A DNA stretch of 64,000 nucleotides, from positions 177,682,501 to 177,746,500 of the forward strand of contig CM065809.1 of NCBI GenBank assembly GCA_033398695.1, read 5' to 3'. Source of the stretch: Orobanche coerulescens (taxonomy: Eukaryota; Streptophyta; Magnoliopsida; Lamiales; Orobanchaceae). This document shows positions 13,305 through 27,400 of the stretch, one piece after another (positions within the stretch are counted from its first letter, which is position 1; each line of letters opens with the position of its first letter). Below the pieces are notes generated by a model. The model did no database searches, had not been told where the DNA came from, and saw only the letters and a program-made list of their open reading frames with translations. Both the position numbers and the translations under genes were made by a program.

Positions 13305-14020
13305 TGAACTTGGCTCGTATACAGAGAATGCTTGACGATAGATTTTGCCGTCAGACGGATCAATTAGCTTAAGATTGCTAAAGTCATGGGAATGCTCTAG
13401 ATTTTTGTAGTTCTCATTGCTCGTGTTCTCTCTCCTATCGGTACAAAATAGGTGGTTGGAAATATTGTAATTAACATGCATCAGATATGAATCTTATTTT
13501 TGACACTGTAGTTCTTCTGTGAGTTGTTTGGGCATAAAATACTATCATCATTATATGCCTTCTCGACATGTCAGGGCAGTAATATGATGGCAAAATTACA
13601 GTAGCTTCATTCTACTCGTGAATCATAATAGATAATGCACTACCATTCTACTGTAATCTGTTAATAGTAGCTTTCATTCTATTGTAATTCAACCATTATT
13701 CTATACTATAATGAAGTAGAAGTAGCTGGAGTCCAATGTAAAAGTAGCAAATCCAGCAACATGAAGTAAAAAGTATATTCATTCTGATATTACTTCATGA
13801 TAGTGATCAAATATTTACCATCATTATTTTTCATAATTATTTCTTTTTTCTTTTCTGGAAAATCTGTTGAATTTTAAGATTGGTCAGTTCTTGATGATGA
13901 GAACGCGTCGTTATGTGTCCCTGACGTTCTGGGTAGTTCAAATGAACTTAGAGAACGGGTAAAATGTAAGCAATGATGATAGAGGCACATTGGCATCGAC
14001 GTACAAGTGTAAAAAATTAT
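13305..14020. other. 3' flank of the KUP gene
   Basis: This is the 3' UTR and downstream spacer. I see no further coding frame. A simple AT-rich stretch with repeated TAGCTTCATTCTA-like words lies at 13600-13800. Confidence 0.5.
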
Positions 14021-14705
14021 GGCCTGTTTGGTAGGCATGTTTCGACAGGTTAGATAAATTAACCTGCCGAAACATGCGTTTGGTAGGCATGTTTCAAACA
14101 CTTTGGCCCGGTCTAAAAAACACGGGCCGGCTTATTTTCACTGTTTCGGTGTGTAAAATGTAACCCACCAAAATGGTGAGTTACAATAACCCTTCCTGAA
14201 TAGTAAATACTCCTTTTTGCCACATTTACCCCTGCCGATCTCCCTCACTCTTCGCATCTTCGTTGTACCTCCACCGGTCCCCGCCACCACCCGGTCTTCT
14301 CCTCTTAGATCTCACCACCGCGGCGCCTCCTCTTTCGGTCACCACCACCTCGGTCTTCTCCTCTTAGATCTCACCTCCGCGATTCTCGGTTCGTGCTCTC
14401 TCGCAAAACGTACACCAGTCCCCTCCGATTTTATACTTCCCATCTTCGATTCATCAGCAGGTCTGCAAATTCATGGTCGCGTCGCCTCCTTGCAGTCGCG
14501 ACCATCCTTTCTTCTTCTCTCCCCAGGAATCAACAAAGAGACCATCCTTTCTTCTTCTCTCGCGACCATCCTTTCTTCTCTCTCCCCAGTCGCGTCGCCT
14601 TTCTTCTTGCAGCAGGAATCTTCTTCTTGTAATTAATAAGGATAAAAAAGTAATTACAAGTTATATCTAGGAAGAACAGTAATTTTATCATTTTCCTACC
14701 AAACA
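14021..14705. mobile_element. Candidate MITE with CT-rich core
   Basis: The left end contains GGCCTGTTTGGTAGG and the right end CCTACCAAACAAC, its imperfect inverse. This terminal pattern is common in Tourist-like and hAT MITEs. The interior (14217-14636) is CT-rich, with about three copies of a GACCATCCTTTCTTCTTCTC unit. Its open frame has low-complexity Ser/Pro/Leu composition and is probably not a protein. A clear target-site duplication was not found. Confidence 0.4.
14036..14076. repeat. 17-bp-stem hairpin in the MITE end
   Basis: CATGTTTCGACAGGTTA pairs with TAACCTGCCGAAACATG with one mismatch, across a 7-nt loop. Confidence 0.7.
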
Positions 14706-15405
14706 ACAAAATAACATATCTGTTTTAACTATCTTCTCATGTCCTAACATGGATTAAATGGACATTCACATGAGTAAAGTGACCAAATGTCCATTTTACC
14801 CTTATTCATAACACTGTGCCTCTATCATTTTTTTAATGTACATGTAATGTATGTCATTTTGGATTTGTAAGGAAAAAAAAAGGAAGCTAAAATAACATCT
14901 ATTTTAAAAAAAGGTTAAGAAATTCTAAAAAGACAAGGAATGTGTTTTGCTTATATTTGTTGACAGGAGGTAATACGTCAAAATGTTTCTGTACTTTCAA
15001 AATGTATCAAAATCCATCCTACTATTATTACCTCAAATCCCACTGCAAAATGTGTCCCTTGATTAAAAGTTTGTTGCTTAGTTTATTACATGGAACACTT
15101 TTCATTATTCAAATCCTAAAGTAGACACAAACAAAATCATGAGCATTACAACATTTTTATAATCGGGGGATTCGTGTTACGAACTAAAAACAATCAAATC
15201 CACCGGCGAAGCATTAATCGAAAAACAAGTACAACTCATCGATGTACGGTCCTGTTCTCCAAACTTTAGCAAGATTCAAAATACCCCGACTCGGGCCTAT
15301 GAGAATGAGCTATTGCCAACGACTCGTGTTATCTCGTCCGCTGTATTATTTGTCAAAATGAGATTATTTAGTGACCATCATTTGAATGCTGGAAGGGCAT
15401 ACCGA
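14706..15405. other. Spacer between the two convergent genes
   Basis: AT-rich DNA without a coding signal. The 3' UTR of PAA1 must lie in its right part, on the - strand. Confidence 0.5.
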
Positions 15406-18400
15406 TCAACCTCTTATTTTTTTCGGAGGATTCTCAATGTCTGAAGGGATTTTGCTGTATAAAGATGTTCGAAATGCGTCTTTCTGTATCATTGAAAACC
15501 TTAGTCTTAAGAGTAGCGAGTTCGTCATCACACCAATAGAGCTCAAACCCATTAGTGCACCAGCAATGGAAGGCGATAGCATTGTTCCGGTCACAGGTAG
15601 CAATGTTCCAGCCGCTACCGGAATCCCTATCTGTAAAGACCAAAAAAAGGGTTTAATGCGTTGCGCGAGAAAAGAAAAAAAAAAAAAAGGATATATGTGG
15701 TGGAGAGAGGTTCGGTTGATTTTGTACGCCATTTCAACATCTAGATTTGAGTCGATTCGGCATTGGCGCACAGATAATCAATATTTTATGTTTATGTATA
15801 CTTTCAGATCTCAGCCGAAATCAACTCAATAATTGGTTAATGCTTAATTATTTGTTTGTTTATTTTCTCATTTTACTTCCTGAGTGCTGGATAGCAAAAT
15901 TAAAGCAGTATGCCAAAAAAAAAAAAAAAAATGCTAAATTCTTCAGTGCTCGAAAGAACTGTTAAAGAAGCAGTTAGAGCATAAAGTGACTTAACTCAGT
16001 ACTTTGATTCTCAAATACCGAACTCCCACATTGCCCAGTTAGTTTGCCACTAAAGCCAGCCCACAGGTATGTGGATTTTTCCCACTAGGAGTTATATTTG
16101 TTTCTTCTTTGGTTGCACAACAATTTTTTTATATGGGATTTACGATTGTGCCAAAAATTAAATAAAGCAATCTTTTAATACTACAACAACATGTGACCAT
16201 TAATCCCAAATGAGGTCAGCTAACATGAGTCATCATTAGAAACTGTCAACGACACACATAAAAAAAAAACTCACAATATTGTACGCAAAGGCCCACCATA
16301 GATTTTGCTTTACAGTCTTCATGGTAAGTCTACTCAGCTCCAGTGCTTCAAGTAACTGCATAGTAAATATTGTCAGGACCAAGCATATGAAGCACATGCA
16401 CTTCTAGGAGGTTAACGTACGAGTGTTGGACATGGGAACACGCATCGGACACGCCAAAATTAAGTATCCTCTTTTTCTTTATTTTTTTTTGCATGAGAAC
16501 ACGTGTGGACACGGGGGACACTTCGGGGACAAGACTTTTGAGTTTTTTTAAAAGGTTTCTTTTACTAATTTTACAAAAAAGAAAGTTTATAATGACTTAT
16601 GAACGTTATTTATGGTTTATATATACATAAATGTTATATATATAAATATTCCGTGGCCCCGCCTTACCGGTCATATTTTTTAAAAAGTGTTGTTTGCCGT
16701 ACCCGTATGAGTACCCGTGCTGGTGCTTCCTAGGACCAAGCACACATATACACATACATAAATACGGTTAATGATGTTTTTCACCATGCAAATTGGGCTG
16801 ACTGACCAACTGAGGTACGAACGAGGAATCACCAAATGAGTATTTTGATTTGAAATTTCTTTAATGGTATAATTTATTACCCTAGAATCGTACAAAATAT
16901 GATTATTACAAATATCCAAACCCATATAAAAGATCAAACTTTTCTGTGAAATATAAATACTTCCTAGATGAAGCCAGAGTTACTATGATACCTGGGACAA
17001 CCTATTCTGCATTAGCACAATTGAAGACACCTCACTAGCTGCCCCAACTCCTCCACCAATAGCAATTCCGACATGTGATGAAGCCAGGGCAGCTGCATCA
17101 TTGATTCCATCGCCAACCATAGCCACAATGTTCTGACCCTCCTGAAGTCTGATTATAAACTTCTTTTTTTCGTCGGGTTTTACACCATACAGCACCTGCA
17201 ACCCACTGTTATTAATGCTGTAATTTAACATGCGCTGCATATAACTCGGGAGTTGTAAAACTTAATTGGAACTCGAGTCATCCGCTACTTACATTTTGCG
17301 GAGATTTTTTGGCCGTGGGCTATTAATTTTTCATATTATATATTATCGACGAAAACCTAAACACGTCAAAGTTTTTACATATTACTTGGAGTAAAAGTGA
17401 GCAGAACATAAATCAAGAAAGGAAAAAATTAGGGATGGAAGTGAGCAGAACATAAATCAAGAAACGAAAACCTGAAAGTCCAGAAAACTTTTTCCAAGAC
17501 ATGTCTTTGTTACAAAAATCACGTATTTCAAGTATTCTGAGAATTAGATAACTATCTCCACAGAAACAAAAAGTTCTATTAGTTTGTATCAAGATCTGTC
17601 ATCTAGTTGAAGAAACTACTACAATATTACAAGCTCGGTTCAATAACAGTAACTTACCCAGAAAACTAAGTCCTGAAAAATATAAAACGGACATTCAATG
17701 CAAGGTAGGCACTGTATATGTATGTTCCATGCAAATAATCTCACCCTTTCTGTAGGAATACCCACAGCAGATGCAACATATTCGGCAGCACCTTTTTTGT
17801 CACCAGAAAGCAAATAGGTGGCAATTCCTTGACGAGTAAATGATTCAACGACATGCTGAGCATCTTCTCTGATCTGATCCTCAACATAAACTACTCCGGC
17901 AAGAATACCATCTACTCCAACATAAACAATAGATTGATTTTTAAACTCGTCAACTTCTTGGAATGGACTGCCGCCAACTACTCCATGCCTGCATGAATTT
18001 AAAAACCAGATGTTTTAAAAACTTGCGGAAAAAAACAAAGGGTGCACCCTTCATCATCAAAATTTATTATGACTTAACATATTCACAAAATATGTAAAAA
18101 AAAAAAAAAAAACTTTGAGGAAACAAAGTGAAGTGATTGTAGTTCCTCCGCAAACCAAATAAATGGTGACAGCTTCAAAAGTAAAGCTTAGTTGCAACCT
18201 AAAATGAGGAGTTATGTGGCATAGATTACCTTTGAACCCACTCAAGTGTACCAACCGCTACCATTTTCTCATCAATGGATGCAACCGCACCAGATCCTGG
18301 CTCCTCGGTGAATGTTCCTTCTGCTGCCTACAACAAATATGACTATAATCACTGTCTACAAACAAAGATCATTCTTTACCAAATAATCTCTTTGAGTTAC

Positions 18401-21400
18401 AAGCGAGAAACAAGTATACCTTCATACTTGGACAATTTAAAGCTTTTGCAGCTTCCACGATTGCTTTTCCAATTGGATGAATTGTACTAGATTCTACTCC
18501 AGCTGCTAACTTCAAAACTTCAACTTCAGACCAGTTATGAGTTGAGGTTGAATCGAGCCTGTATTTAACCAGGCTCACCATCATAAAGACAACAATATTT
18601 TGTCGCAAATAAAATTGAAATTTGGAAGGAGAAAGACGGAGAGTTGTGAAAAGTACACTTTACAGTTCACAGTGTGTTGAAAGTCATTGCCAACAACATC
18701 CAGAAAGCCATAAACCAAGAAATCAATAACATTTAGAAGCCATCCATCCTTGAAGATTTAGTTGTCAAATTTGACAAGGAAGTTATGAGGTAAGCAATGA
18801 CCTCAATTGCTTGGTTTGCTTGGAAAAATTTGCACTATATACTCCTACAAATAGCAAGGCATTTGGTTGAGTTGTATCCATCTCCAAGAGTGAGTTCAGA
18901 GAGTGAATAACAATCCAAGTTGAGATTGAGGGAGTTTGAGAGTTTTTATTATTTTGTGAGTTTGTAATTATATTCTTGAGTTGTATAGAATAAATACTTT
19001 TTCGCTCAAATCATTAGTAATTCACTAGATCCTGTGATATCCCAACAAGTGGTATCAGAGCCATTTTGGGGTGCTCGTCGGAAGTTGTAGAGGAGCTGAA
19101 AATTTTGAGTTTTACAAAGGTGTTCCGTTAGATTCCTCGCATCGAGACGTCGGATGAAGCCGTACGGGCTGCCAAAAGAATTGTCTCAAGGTTGAAGACG
19201 CTGAACAATGTTTTCTGCAAATAAATTTTTCAGAAATTACATATTAGTCCCTGAGTTTTCTGAAGAGTCCCTAAACTTCTGAAATGTTTTATTTCCAATA
19301 AAATTTCAAAAGGTTATACTTTTGGCCCCAGAAACTTTGTTAAAATCATGAGAGATTTTACAAACTCTATTAAGAAGCTCCATAACAATAATTATGGGTC
19401 GTGGGCGAGGTCGAGGATGAGGACGAGGACGTGGTGCCGGGAGATTCAATAGTCAAGAAAGAGATGGTCGAGGAAGCCATGATAGAGATTTCCAGTCAGG
19501 GGGAGCTCGAGGAGCTCAAAATAATGGAAGTGGTCAAAACCAGTGGCAACAAAAGGATCGTCAAAGTGACAAATGCTCTAATTGTGGCAAGAAGGGAGAT
19601 TATGCGAGAAATTGTTGGTCCAGGAAAGTTGAAGGAAATGCCGCAACATCTTCTAAGAATGAAGATGCTGAAGAAGAAGATTAGAACTTCGACACTTCTT
19701 TCTTTGTGGAGGAGTAAAACACTGCTGATGCAAGAGGGAAAGACCTAATGGAGGAACTTGCACTTACTATTGTATGCGAGCAGTCACTCGACTACAAAAA
19801 TGATTGGATCGTTGATTCAGGTTGTTCCAATCATATGACAGGAGATGAGTCAATGTTATTGAACATGACAAAGTACAATGGAGATCGTGTTATCGTAACA
19901 ACTGATAACACACATTTGTCAATATCTCATGTTGGTAGGAGGCAGCTTCCACGAGGGTACGGACATGAAGAAATGCAACTAGAAAATGTTTATCATGTCC
20001 CAGGGATGAAGAAGAACATGTTGTCAACACCTCAACTAACGACTTCAGGTAACTACGTATTATTCAGCCCAAATGATATGAAGGTAAGGTATATCGAGAA
20101 CTAACAGTCATAGGTACACCATTCATAGAAGGACCAAAAATGAAGGCTATCTATGTGATGTCAGTTGAAGAGGCCTATGTTGACAAGGCCGGGAGGAGTG
20201 ACACCGGTGACTTGTGGCATGCACGACTTGAACATGTCAATTACAGCAAATTAAAAATCATGATGCAGACTGAAGGGACTCCCACAACTTGAAATCAGCC
20301 ATGACATTGTATGTGTTGGATGTCAATATGGTAAGGCGCATCAATTGCCTTACAAGGAGTCAAAGTTTAGAGCTAAGAAGTCGTTGGAGTTAGTGCATTC
20401 AGATGTGCTTGGAAGAATCAAACAACCATCAACTCGTGGCTATCGATATTAGTTGAGGTTATCGATATTTGATAACCTTTATTGATGATTTCTCAAGGTA
20501 TATGTGGGTTTATTTCTTAAAGCATAAAGATGAGGCTTTTGGAAAGTTCAAGGAATTTAAGGATACGGTAGAACGTGAGCTTGGGAGAAAAATCAAGTGC
20601 CTTCGCACGGATAATGGAGGAGAAAAAGACCGCAGTAAGGTTGACAAGAAAGCTATCCGCTGCATTTTTGTTTGATACGATTAACAGAAGAAAAGTTGGA
20701 AATGTTGTGATCCCGATACAAACAAGATATATGTCTCACGAAATGTTGTATTCGATGAGGCATCTTCATGGTGGGCAAACAAGGTGTCGTTACCAGATAC
20801 ACAAGAGCTGCACGAAAAGTTACAAATCAAGTTGCAGCTAGATTCTTCTAAAGACAACAGCGATGCAGATGAATCAAAATCCCCGATTGATCAATTGGAG
20901 GTACAATCCAAGTCAAGAAGCCCTTGGAGAACAGGTGTTCATGAAACACCAGATGAAGTGCAGACTAGTCAACCACAAGAGCAGCAATAGGAGCCTTCAC
21001 GACCTCAAGTGCGAAGGTCAGGCTAAATCCAAAGTATATAGATGCTGCTTATACTTAGGTCAATGAGCCAACTACATTGAAGAAGTAATCCAGAATGGAG
21101 AAGGCAATGGAAGAAGAAATTTTGGCACTAAAGCAAAACAAACTTGGAATATAGTGCCAAAACCTGAAGGTGCTAAACCCATATCTTGCAAATGGGTTTA
21201 CAAGTTGAAGATTCGCCCAGATGGTATGATCGAGCGGTACAAGGCTCGATTAGTTGTTCGTGGATTTGCTCAGGAGTATAGCATAGATTATGATGAGACG
21301 TTCAGTCCAGTGGCTAAGATTACTACAGTTTGTGTCTTACTAGCTTTAGCCGCAAGTAAGTCATGGAAAATGTGGCAAATGGATGTGAAGAATGTTTTTC

Positions 21401-24400
21401 TACATAGAGAAGTTGATCGTGACATTTATATTGATCAACCCCAAGGATTTGTAATCATGAAAAGTCAGAGTATGTGTGCAATTTGAAGAAGGCACTATAT
21501 GGCTTGAAGAGAGCACCCAGAGCATGGTACGGGAAGATTGATGAGTTCTTAGTCCAAATTAGTTATCATGTTGCCCCAGCAGATTCGAGCTTATTCGTGA
21601 AAGCTCAAGGAGGAGAGTTATCAATTGTTCTTGTATATGTAGATGATCTAATCATCATTGGAGATGACACAAACGAGATTCAACGAACTTGTCAGTTCGA
21701 AAATCAAAAGAAGGAGCTTGGTGAGTTGAAGCACTTCCTAGGGTCGTTGGGAATTGAAAGAATAGAAAATGGCCTATTTCTTGGTCAACAGAAATATGCA
21801 AGAGCTATCATTCAAAAGTTTGGGCTAGTTGCATGCAAGCCAATCTCTACCCCAATGGAGCCAAACTTGAGGTTGTGCGCCTATGAAGGGAAGGACTTAG
21901 AGGATACAAAAATGTATCGGCAAATAGTAGGTAGCGTTATCTATCTAACTCTTTCTAGACCACACATTGCTTTCGTTGTAGGTGTTAGTAGGTTCATGCA
22001 GAAACTGAAGAAGTCGCATCTTTAAGCAGTTAAAAGAGATATATTAAAGGCACAATTGATTGGGGACTTTTCTACAAGAAGGGAGTACAAAGCAAGGTCA
22101 GCGGCTATTGTGATGTTGACTATGCCGGAGACCATGAAACCTGGAGATCATGTATTCAATCTTGGTTCGGAAGCACATGGTGCAGTAAGAGACAACCTAT
22201 TGTTTCTCTTTCAACCACTGAAGCAAAATTTAGAGCAGGGGCGATGGTGGCACAAGAGTGTGCTTGGTTGATTCAACTCATGAAGGATTTAAATCAACCA
22301 ATAGAAAATGGAGTTCCATTACACTATGACAATCTGTCAGGAGTGCGTTTGACCGAGAATCCCATCTTCCATCATCGTACCAAACATGTCGAGGTCCATT
22401 ATCATTTCTTACGGGAGAAAGTACTTAAGGGAGACATTGACATGAAGCCAGTCAGGACAAAAGGTTGCAGACATATTTACGAAAAGCTTACCTGAGGTTC
22501 GAAAATTACTTGGAATGATACTACGTACCATGAAAGTTGACAATGAGGGGGTGTGTTGAAAGTCATTGCCAACAACATCTAGAAAGCCATCAACCAAGAA
22601 ATCAATAACATTTAGAAGTCATCCATCCTTGAAGATTTAGTTGTCAAATTTGACAAGGAAGTTATGAGGTAAGCAATGACCTCAATTGCTTGGAAAAATC
22701 TGCACAATATACTCCTATAAATAGCAAGGCATTTGGTTGAGTTGTATCCATCTCCAATAGTGAGTTCAGAGAGTGAATAACAATCCAAGTTGAGATTGAG
22801 TGAGTTTGAGAGTTTTTATTATTTTGTGAGTTTGTAATTCTATTCTTGAGTTGTAATAAAATAAATATTTTTTCTCTCAAATCATCGGTAATTCACTATA
22901 ATCATCCTGTGATATCCCTTTGAATAATGGACACATAGTATGACCGTATAAAACCAAAAATGTTTTTTGTAAAATTAGTCAATTGACAACTACCATTAGG
23001 AGTCCACACCATAATCAAATTCTAAACATAAATGACGTAAACTCGATGGATCAATGCCACATCATTGGCCTACAAAGTGATATGGAGTACAAAGGCTCGA
23101 CATGGAAAAGTGAGGGAATGGTAAAAGTGGGGTTTATAGCTGAAAAAGAATTGAAAATTAAAAATAATGCATTTATTGCCAGATATTACCATCATATATG
23201 TAACCTATGAATTGAATTAGTCTCTTCAAGTCAGATGATTGAGGATGACTCGGATATGTTCACACCTTACTTGTTCCCCAAAGATATGGCCATTAATGGG
23301 CATCATGGGTGTGCTTCTCACATACTGTCACTATGTGCAAATGAATCTCAACTAAAAATTGCACAAAAGTACAATTATCAAGAAAGTAATCCTTAGTATA
23401 AAAAAGAAGTGCAACATGAGACTGCAGCTGTGCTGCACAATGGCGAGCACTAACATAAGAAGCTCAGATTTGCAGTTTCTCCCGGGCATAAAGAGAGCTA
23501 TTTTCTCAGATCTTCGATCATCCAGATCCGCTACTGTGTAATAAATTCATCGGCTCTGGTGTTGAGTTTGATAATACGAAATAACACAAAACTACCTTTA
23601 CTGGAATATGTCCAGTTCATGACATGGCATGCCAACATCAATCGCGTATCAAACATTTTCCTTAAAAGTTTAAAGCCATCATTGATTACATGATAGATGT
23701 ATTTGGCAAACTATTCCCACCTTCTAACATACTTTGAGCTATCACCCTAAAAGAGTCGCCTCCTATCATTGATTACATGATAGATGTATTTGGCAAATTA
23801 TTCCCACCTCCTAACATACTTCGAGCTCTCAACCTAAAAGAGTCGCCTCCGTAAAAGTTCAGTACCCTCCCTACACATCACTCTTTAAGACAAACAACCT
23901 TCATCCCAAGTCTTATTTCTTGCTCACAAACTCGTAAAGTAAAATGTAAAGAGAGACTACATCGGTTTAACTTCGCCTCGTAGGCTCTCACTCAACGTGG
24001 TAGTGCTCACAAAGTCCTGGCTCACAATGTAATAAATCCTCTCCAGAGCTCTCTTACAAGGCAACTAGAAATAAAAAACAAGCTTTTAATTGACTATTAT
24101 CTTGATAGATATGCGTGCAGAAGATAAAATAAGTAAGAGCTTCAACTGAGACTTTACCTTTTACTGTAGCCTAAACAATTTCCACTATTTAGAATCTATA
24201 AGAATCAATAAAACATCAAGATTGACTATTTCATAATATTTAAACTCAGGTAAATATTAGGTGGGACTTAAATAACCAACATCATATACAAAAGACTAGT
24301 TCATAAACATAACATTATCAAACCGCTGCACTCAACTCAGTATTTGTATCTGCTTGGTGGCCCTGTATCACTACTTTCGTCACAGTAGGTTTTCCAATCG

Positions 24401-27400
24401 TCAGTGTTCCTGTTTTGTCAAAAACAACTGTATTGACTGCTGAAAATCTTTCCAAGATACTTCCACCACGCAACAGTAATCCTCTCGTAGCACCAAGTGA
24501 AGTTCCAACCTGATGTTGTTAAGTAACAATTAACTAGCAAAACGTAGTTAAGGTTTTACATTGTTGAAGTAAGAATTCACAGAAATCAAACTCTCATTAC
24601 AGCTATTACCAGAACAGCTGTAGGTGTTGCCAGCCCGAGCGCACAAGGACATGCAACAACCTACACTTGACAAAGGGATATAGGTTACCCGGTTAGTTAA
24701 AAGCAATTAATAGAACAACGTGCGTTTGACAGTGTAATGTGATGTCAAGTTTTGAGGAGTTTATTTGATTTATTTATGTCCCCTGGTAGCAGGAAGCTCA
24801 ATGGAAAGCGGTGCAAAATCTGATGATTTTTTAAAAGTTGGTGAGGTCTACATTATGAGTAGAGTAGAGTAGAGTACCAGAACACTACAGGAAAGTTGCA
24901 ATGCCAATGACATGGAACTTCCTTGGTGAAGAGCAGTTGGAAGAATTCGTGAACCGTAAAGATTCCAAAACATAAACGTGGCAGCAGAAAGTGCCATTAC
25001 TCCATAAGTAAAGTGTCCAGCAACCTAGATGAAAAGTAAAGGTGTTAATGGACTGTGGCCGGACTTTCGAGCAAAAGAGCATTTTTACTGCAAATATGAG
25101 GCAAGTAGGGTGAATAAACTAAAAGAGACAAATATATAGATGAAGACAAAAAGCAATGCAAGATTATTTAATCAATCCACCGTTTTTTTCCTTTATTGCT
25201 GGGTGTTGGAAAAAGATTTTGTAGGAGAATATGATTTATTTTAGATTATTTATTTTAGATGTGTTGGCAGTTTTAATTAAAAAGTTGTGAAGTTCATTAA
25301 GTTGGTGATTTATTAGCATTAATGGAATGATTAGCGATCAGTAAACTTTAACAATATGAATTAAAAGGATACTTCATAGGAGAAAGTGCTTCCTTCTGTT
25401 GTTTAAGGTTCATCTTCTATATTTCAGTACTTTTGAGAAGTTATTGATGCACTCTAGTTTACTTTTATGGTTAATTACAGACTGAGCTACTTCTCTTTTT
25501 TATTTGAGAACCAAGAAGCGAGATGAATTTCCCAGATGAAGACAAGTCATAACAGAGCCAGTTACAAGATATCATACAACGCAATGTTTGAAAAAGTGAA
25601 GGCGTAGCCTGCCAAAAAAACGAGGCATAAGCCTTGAGATGCCGGGGCATAAGCACCACGTGCAACTTGTTTTGACATAGAATAAACACCTCATTAATTA
25701 TCCCTTCATCAAATAAACTTCAAATTAGGATTAATCCAAATTAAACAACATAGAAACAACTTCATTTTCTAGTCTGGGTTTTCAGGAAAAAAGGGGACGC
25801 ATTTTCTGAAAGGAGTCCAAGGAGCACGCTAAACCCTAAAAGTGTGATTTTCTTCACACGCCTTCGGTGTTTTTCAGGAAAAAAGCTCTTGGGCGGGCCT
25901 CAAGGCGCACTGTGCAACGCTTTTTCAAACACTGATACAAGGAAAGAAAGTGAAAGTCAAAGGTGACAGACCTTGTCAGCCAACCGTTGTACAGGAGCTT
26001 CTCTAGTCTGTGCTTCTTCAACCAAGCGAACAATGTCTCCAATTGCAGTCTCACCACCTGGTCTCCGCACTTCAATGGTAATTCTCCCATTTAGGTTTAT
26101 GCTTCCAGCGGCCACTTCAGCCTAGTACGAAAATGCAACCGAAATGACAGGATAATGTGAACGGAGAGTCATTTGAAATAGAAATTCAAATACGACAACT
26201 ATATTTAAGATGAACCCTGGTTCCAAGTGTGCGAGTGAAATGCTACAAACAAAAATTCATGGAAATATATAAAGGACGAGAAACTTTCACAGTACTTTCC
26301 AAGGGTAAGATTTTGAACAAGTTTTCGCATGGAAGTTTTTTCTAAGACGTGGGAGCCATATCCATAGAACTTTCCATTACACGTGGATAGAGATAGTTTC
26401 TACATCATCCTTCAATTAAACCCTGCAAGTTATTGTATGATTCACCAGATGACACCATGAACTTAAGATCAAAAAAAAAAGGAGAAGAAGGAAAAAAAGG
26501 AAAAAGAGCCTTATGCTTAGATGAAATCAAGAAAAAATTAATTAAAATGCAAATTATTTGCAAAAAAACTAGTCAAACCATAATACATCATCATCATCAT
26601 CACAATACAAATTAATCAAATCCTGACTAAGGTTTCCATTCTCTTTTGTTAAAGTAAAAATTAGGACGATCTCTTCCACAATAACCCTCAGCTGGTAATT
26701 GAACTGAATTCAGCATATTTTGGGGTGTCCCAGGAAACAGATTTGTATTAGGATCACTCATCTGATGCTCAGTCGGACCTTTGTCGACTCGACTTGACTT
26801 ACCGACTTGACAACCTTGATGCTCAGTGCAGATGCAACCGACTGCTGGCGGAACCAGTGGCACTCAGGATGCAAACCCCCATCTGGGGGCGCGTGACAAA
26901 GTGGAGATGCTTTTCTGAATATCACAGCCTCACGGCCGTTGGCGATCTCCATGACGTACATATGGATAGAGATTGTACCTTAACATCAATTAAGATTGGA
27001 AAACAAAACACCTTCCCAAATCATTTTGTTCAATCACATTCCATTGCGCCAACTTTTATCACTCAATGAATATCCTTTCTATTCCCTCCCTGGCTCTGTT
27101 TTTCTCTTTCAGCCAGTGTGTTCATCCAAGCATCGTCTCACAGGCTATCAAATAAAAAACATTCTTGTGGCGCAGTAGTACAAACAGAAATTAAAAGCAT
27201 ATAGTATGACAGTATATTTACCCCAGGTAACTTAGTGACAGGTAGAGGCTCCCCGGTAAAACTTGACTCATCAACACTGCTTCTTCCCTCTCTAACGACT
27301 CCATCAGCTGGAATACGATCCTACAATCGTGATAACAATGTTGAAATCAATGTGTTTCTGTATGTAAACGAGCATTGCCCTTGTAGGTTGGTGCTAAAGT

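Larger units (their letters stand above)
18675..22918 (+). mobile_element. Defective Ty1/copia element, antisense in PAA1 intron 11
   Basis: A 4.2-kb LTR retrotransposon opposite in orientation to PAA1. The 5' LTR begins TGTTGAAAGTC and ends CCCAACA. It is followed by a canonical initiator-Met tRNA binding site. The 3' LTR is preceded by a GAGGGGG purine tract. The 3' LTR lacks the terminal AACA, and the flanks (CAGTG left, TTTGA right) do not match. The right boundary has therefore been eroded or deleted. The LTRs differ at many sites plus a 9-bp indel, so the insertion is not recent. Confidence 0.9.

Noticed and set aside
14217..14636. 139-codon frame between KUP and PAA1
   Set aside because: Its Ser/Pro/Leu-rich composition is explained by the repeated CT-rich unit, and it lies within a MITE candidate.
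24337..24509. Possible frameshift in PAA1 exon 11
   Set aside because: Recounting gives 173 nt, which joins exon 12 in phase through a GTTGAG donor. The DKTGT exon is intact.
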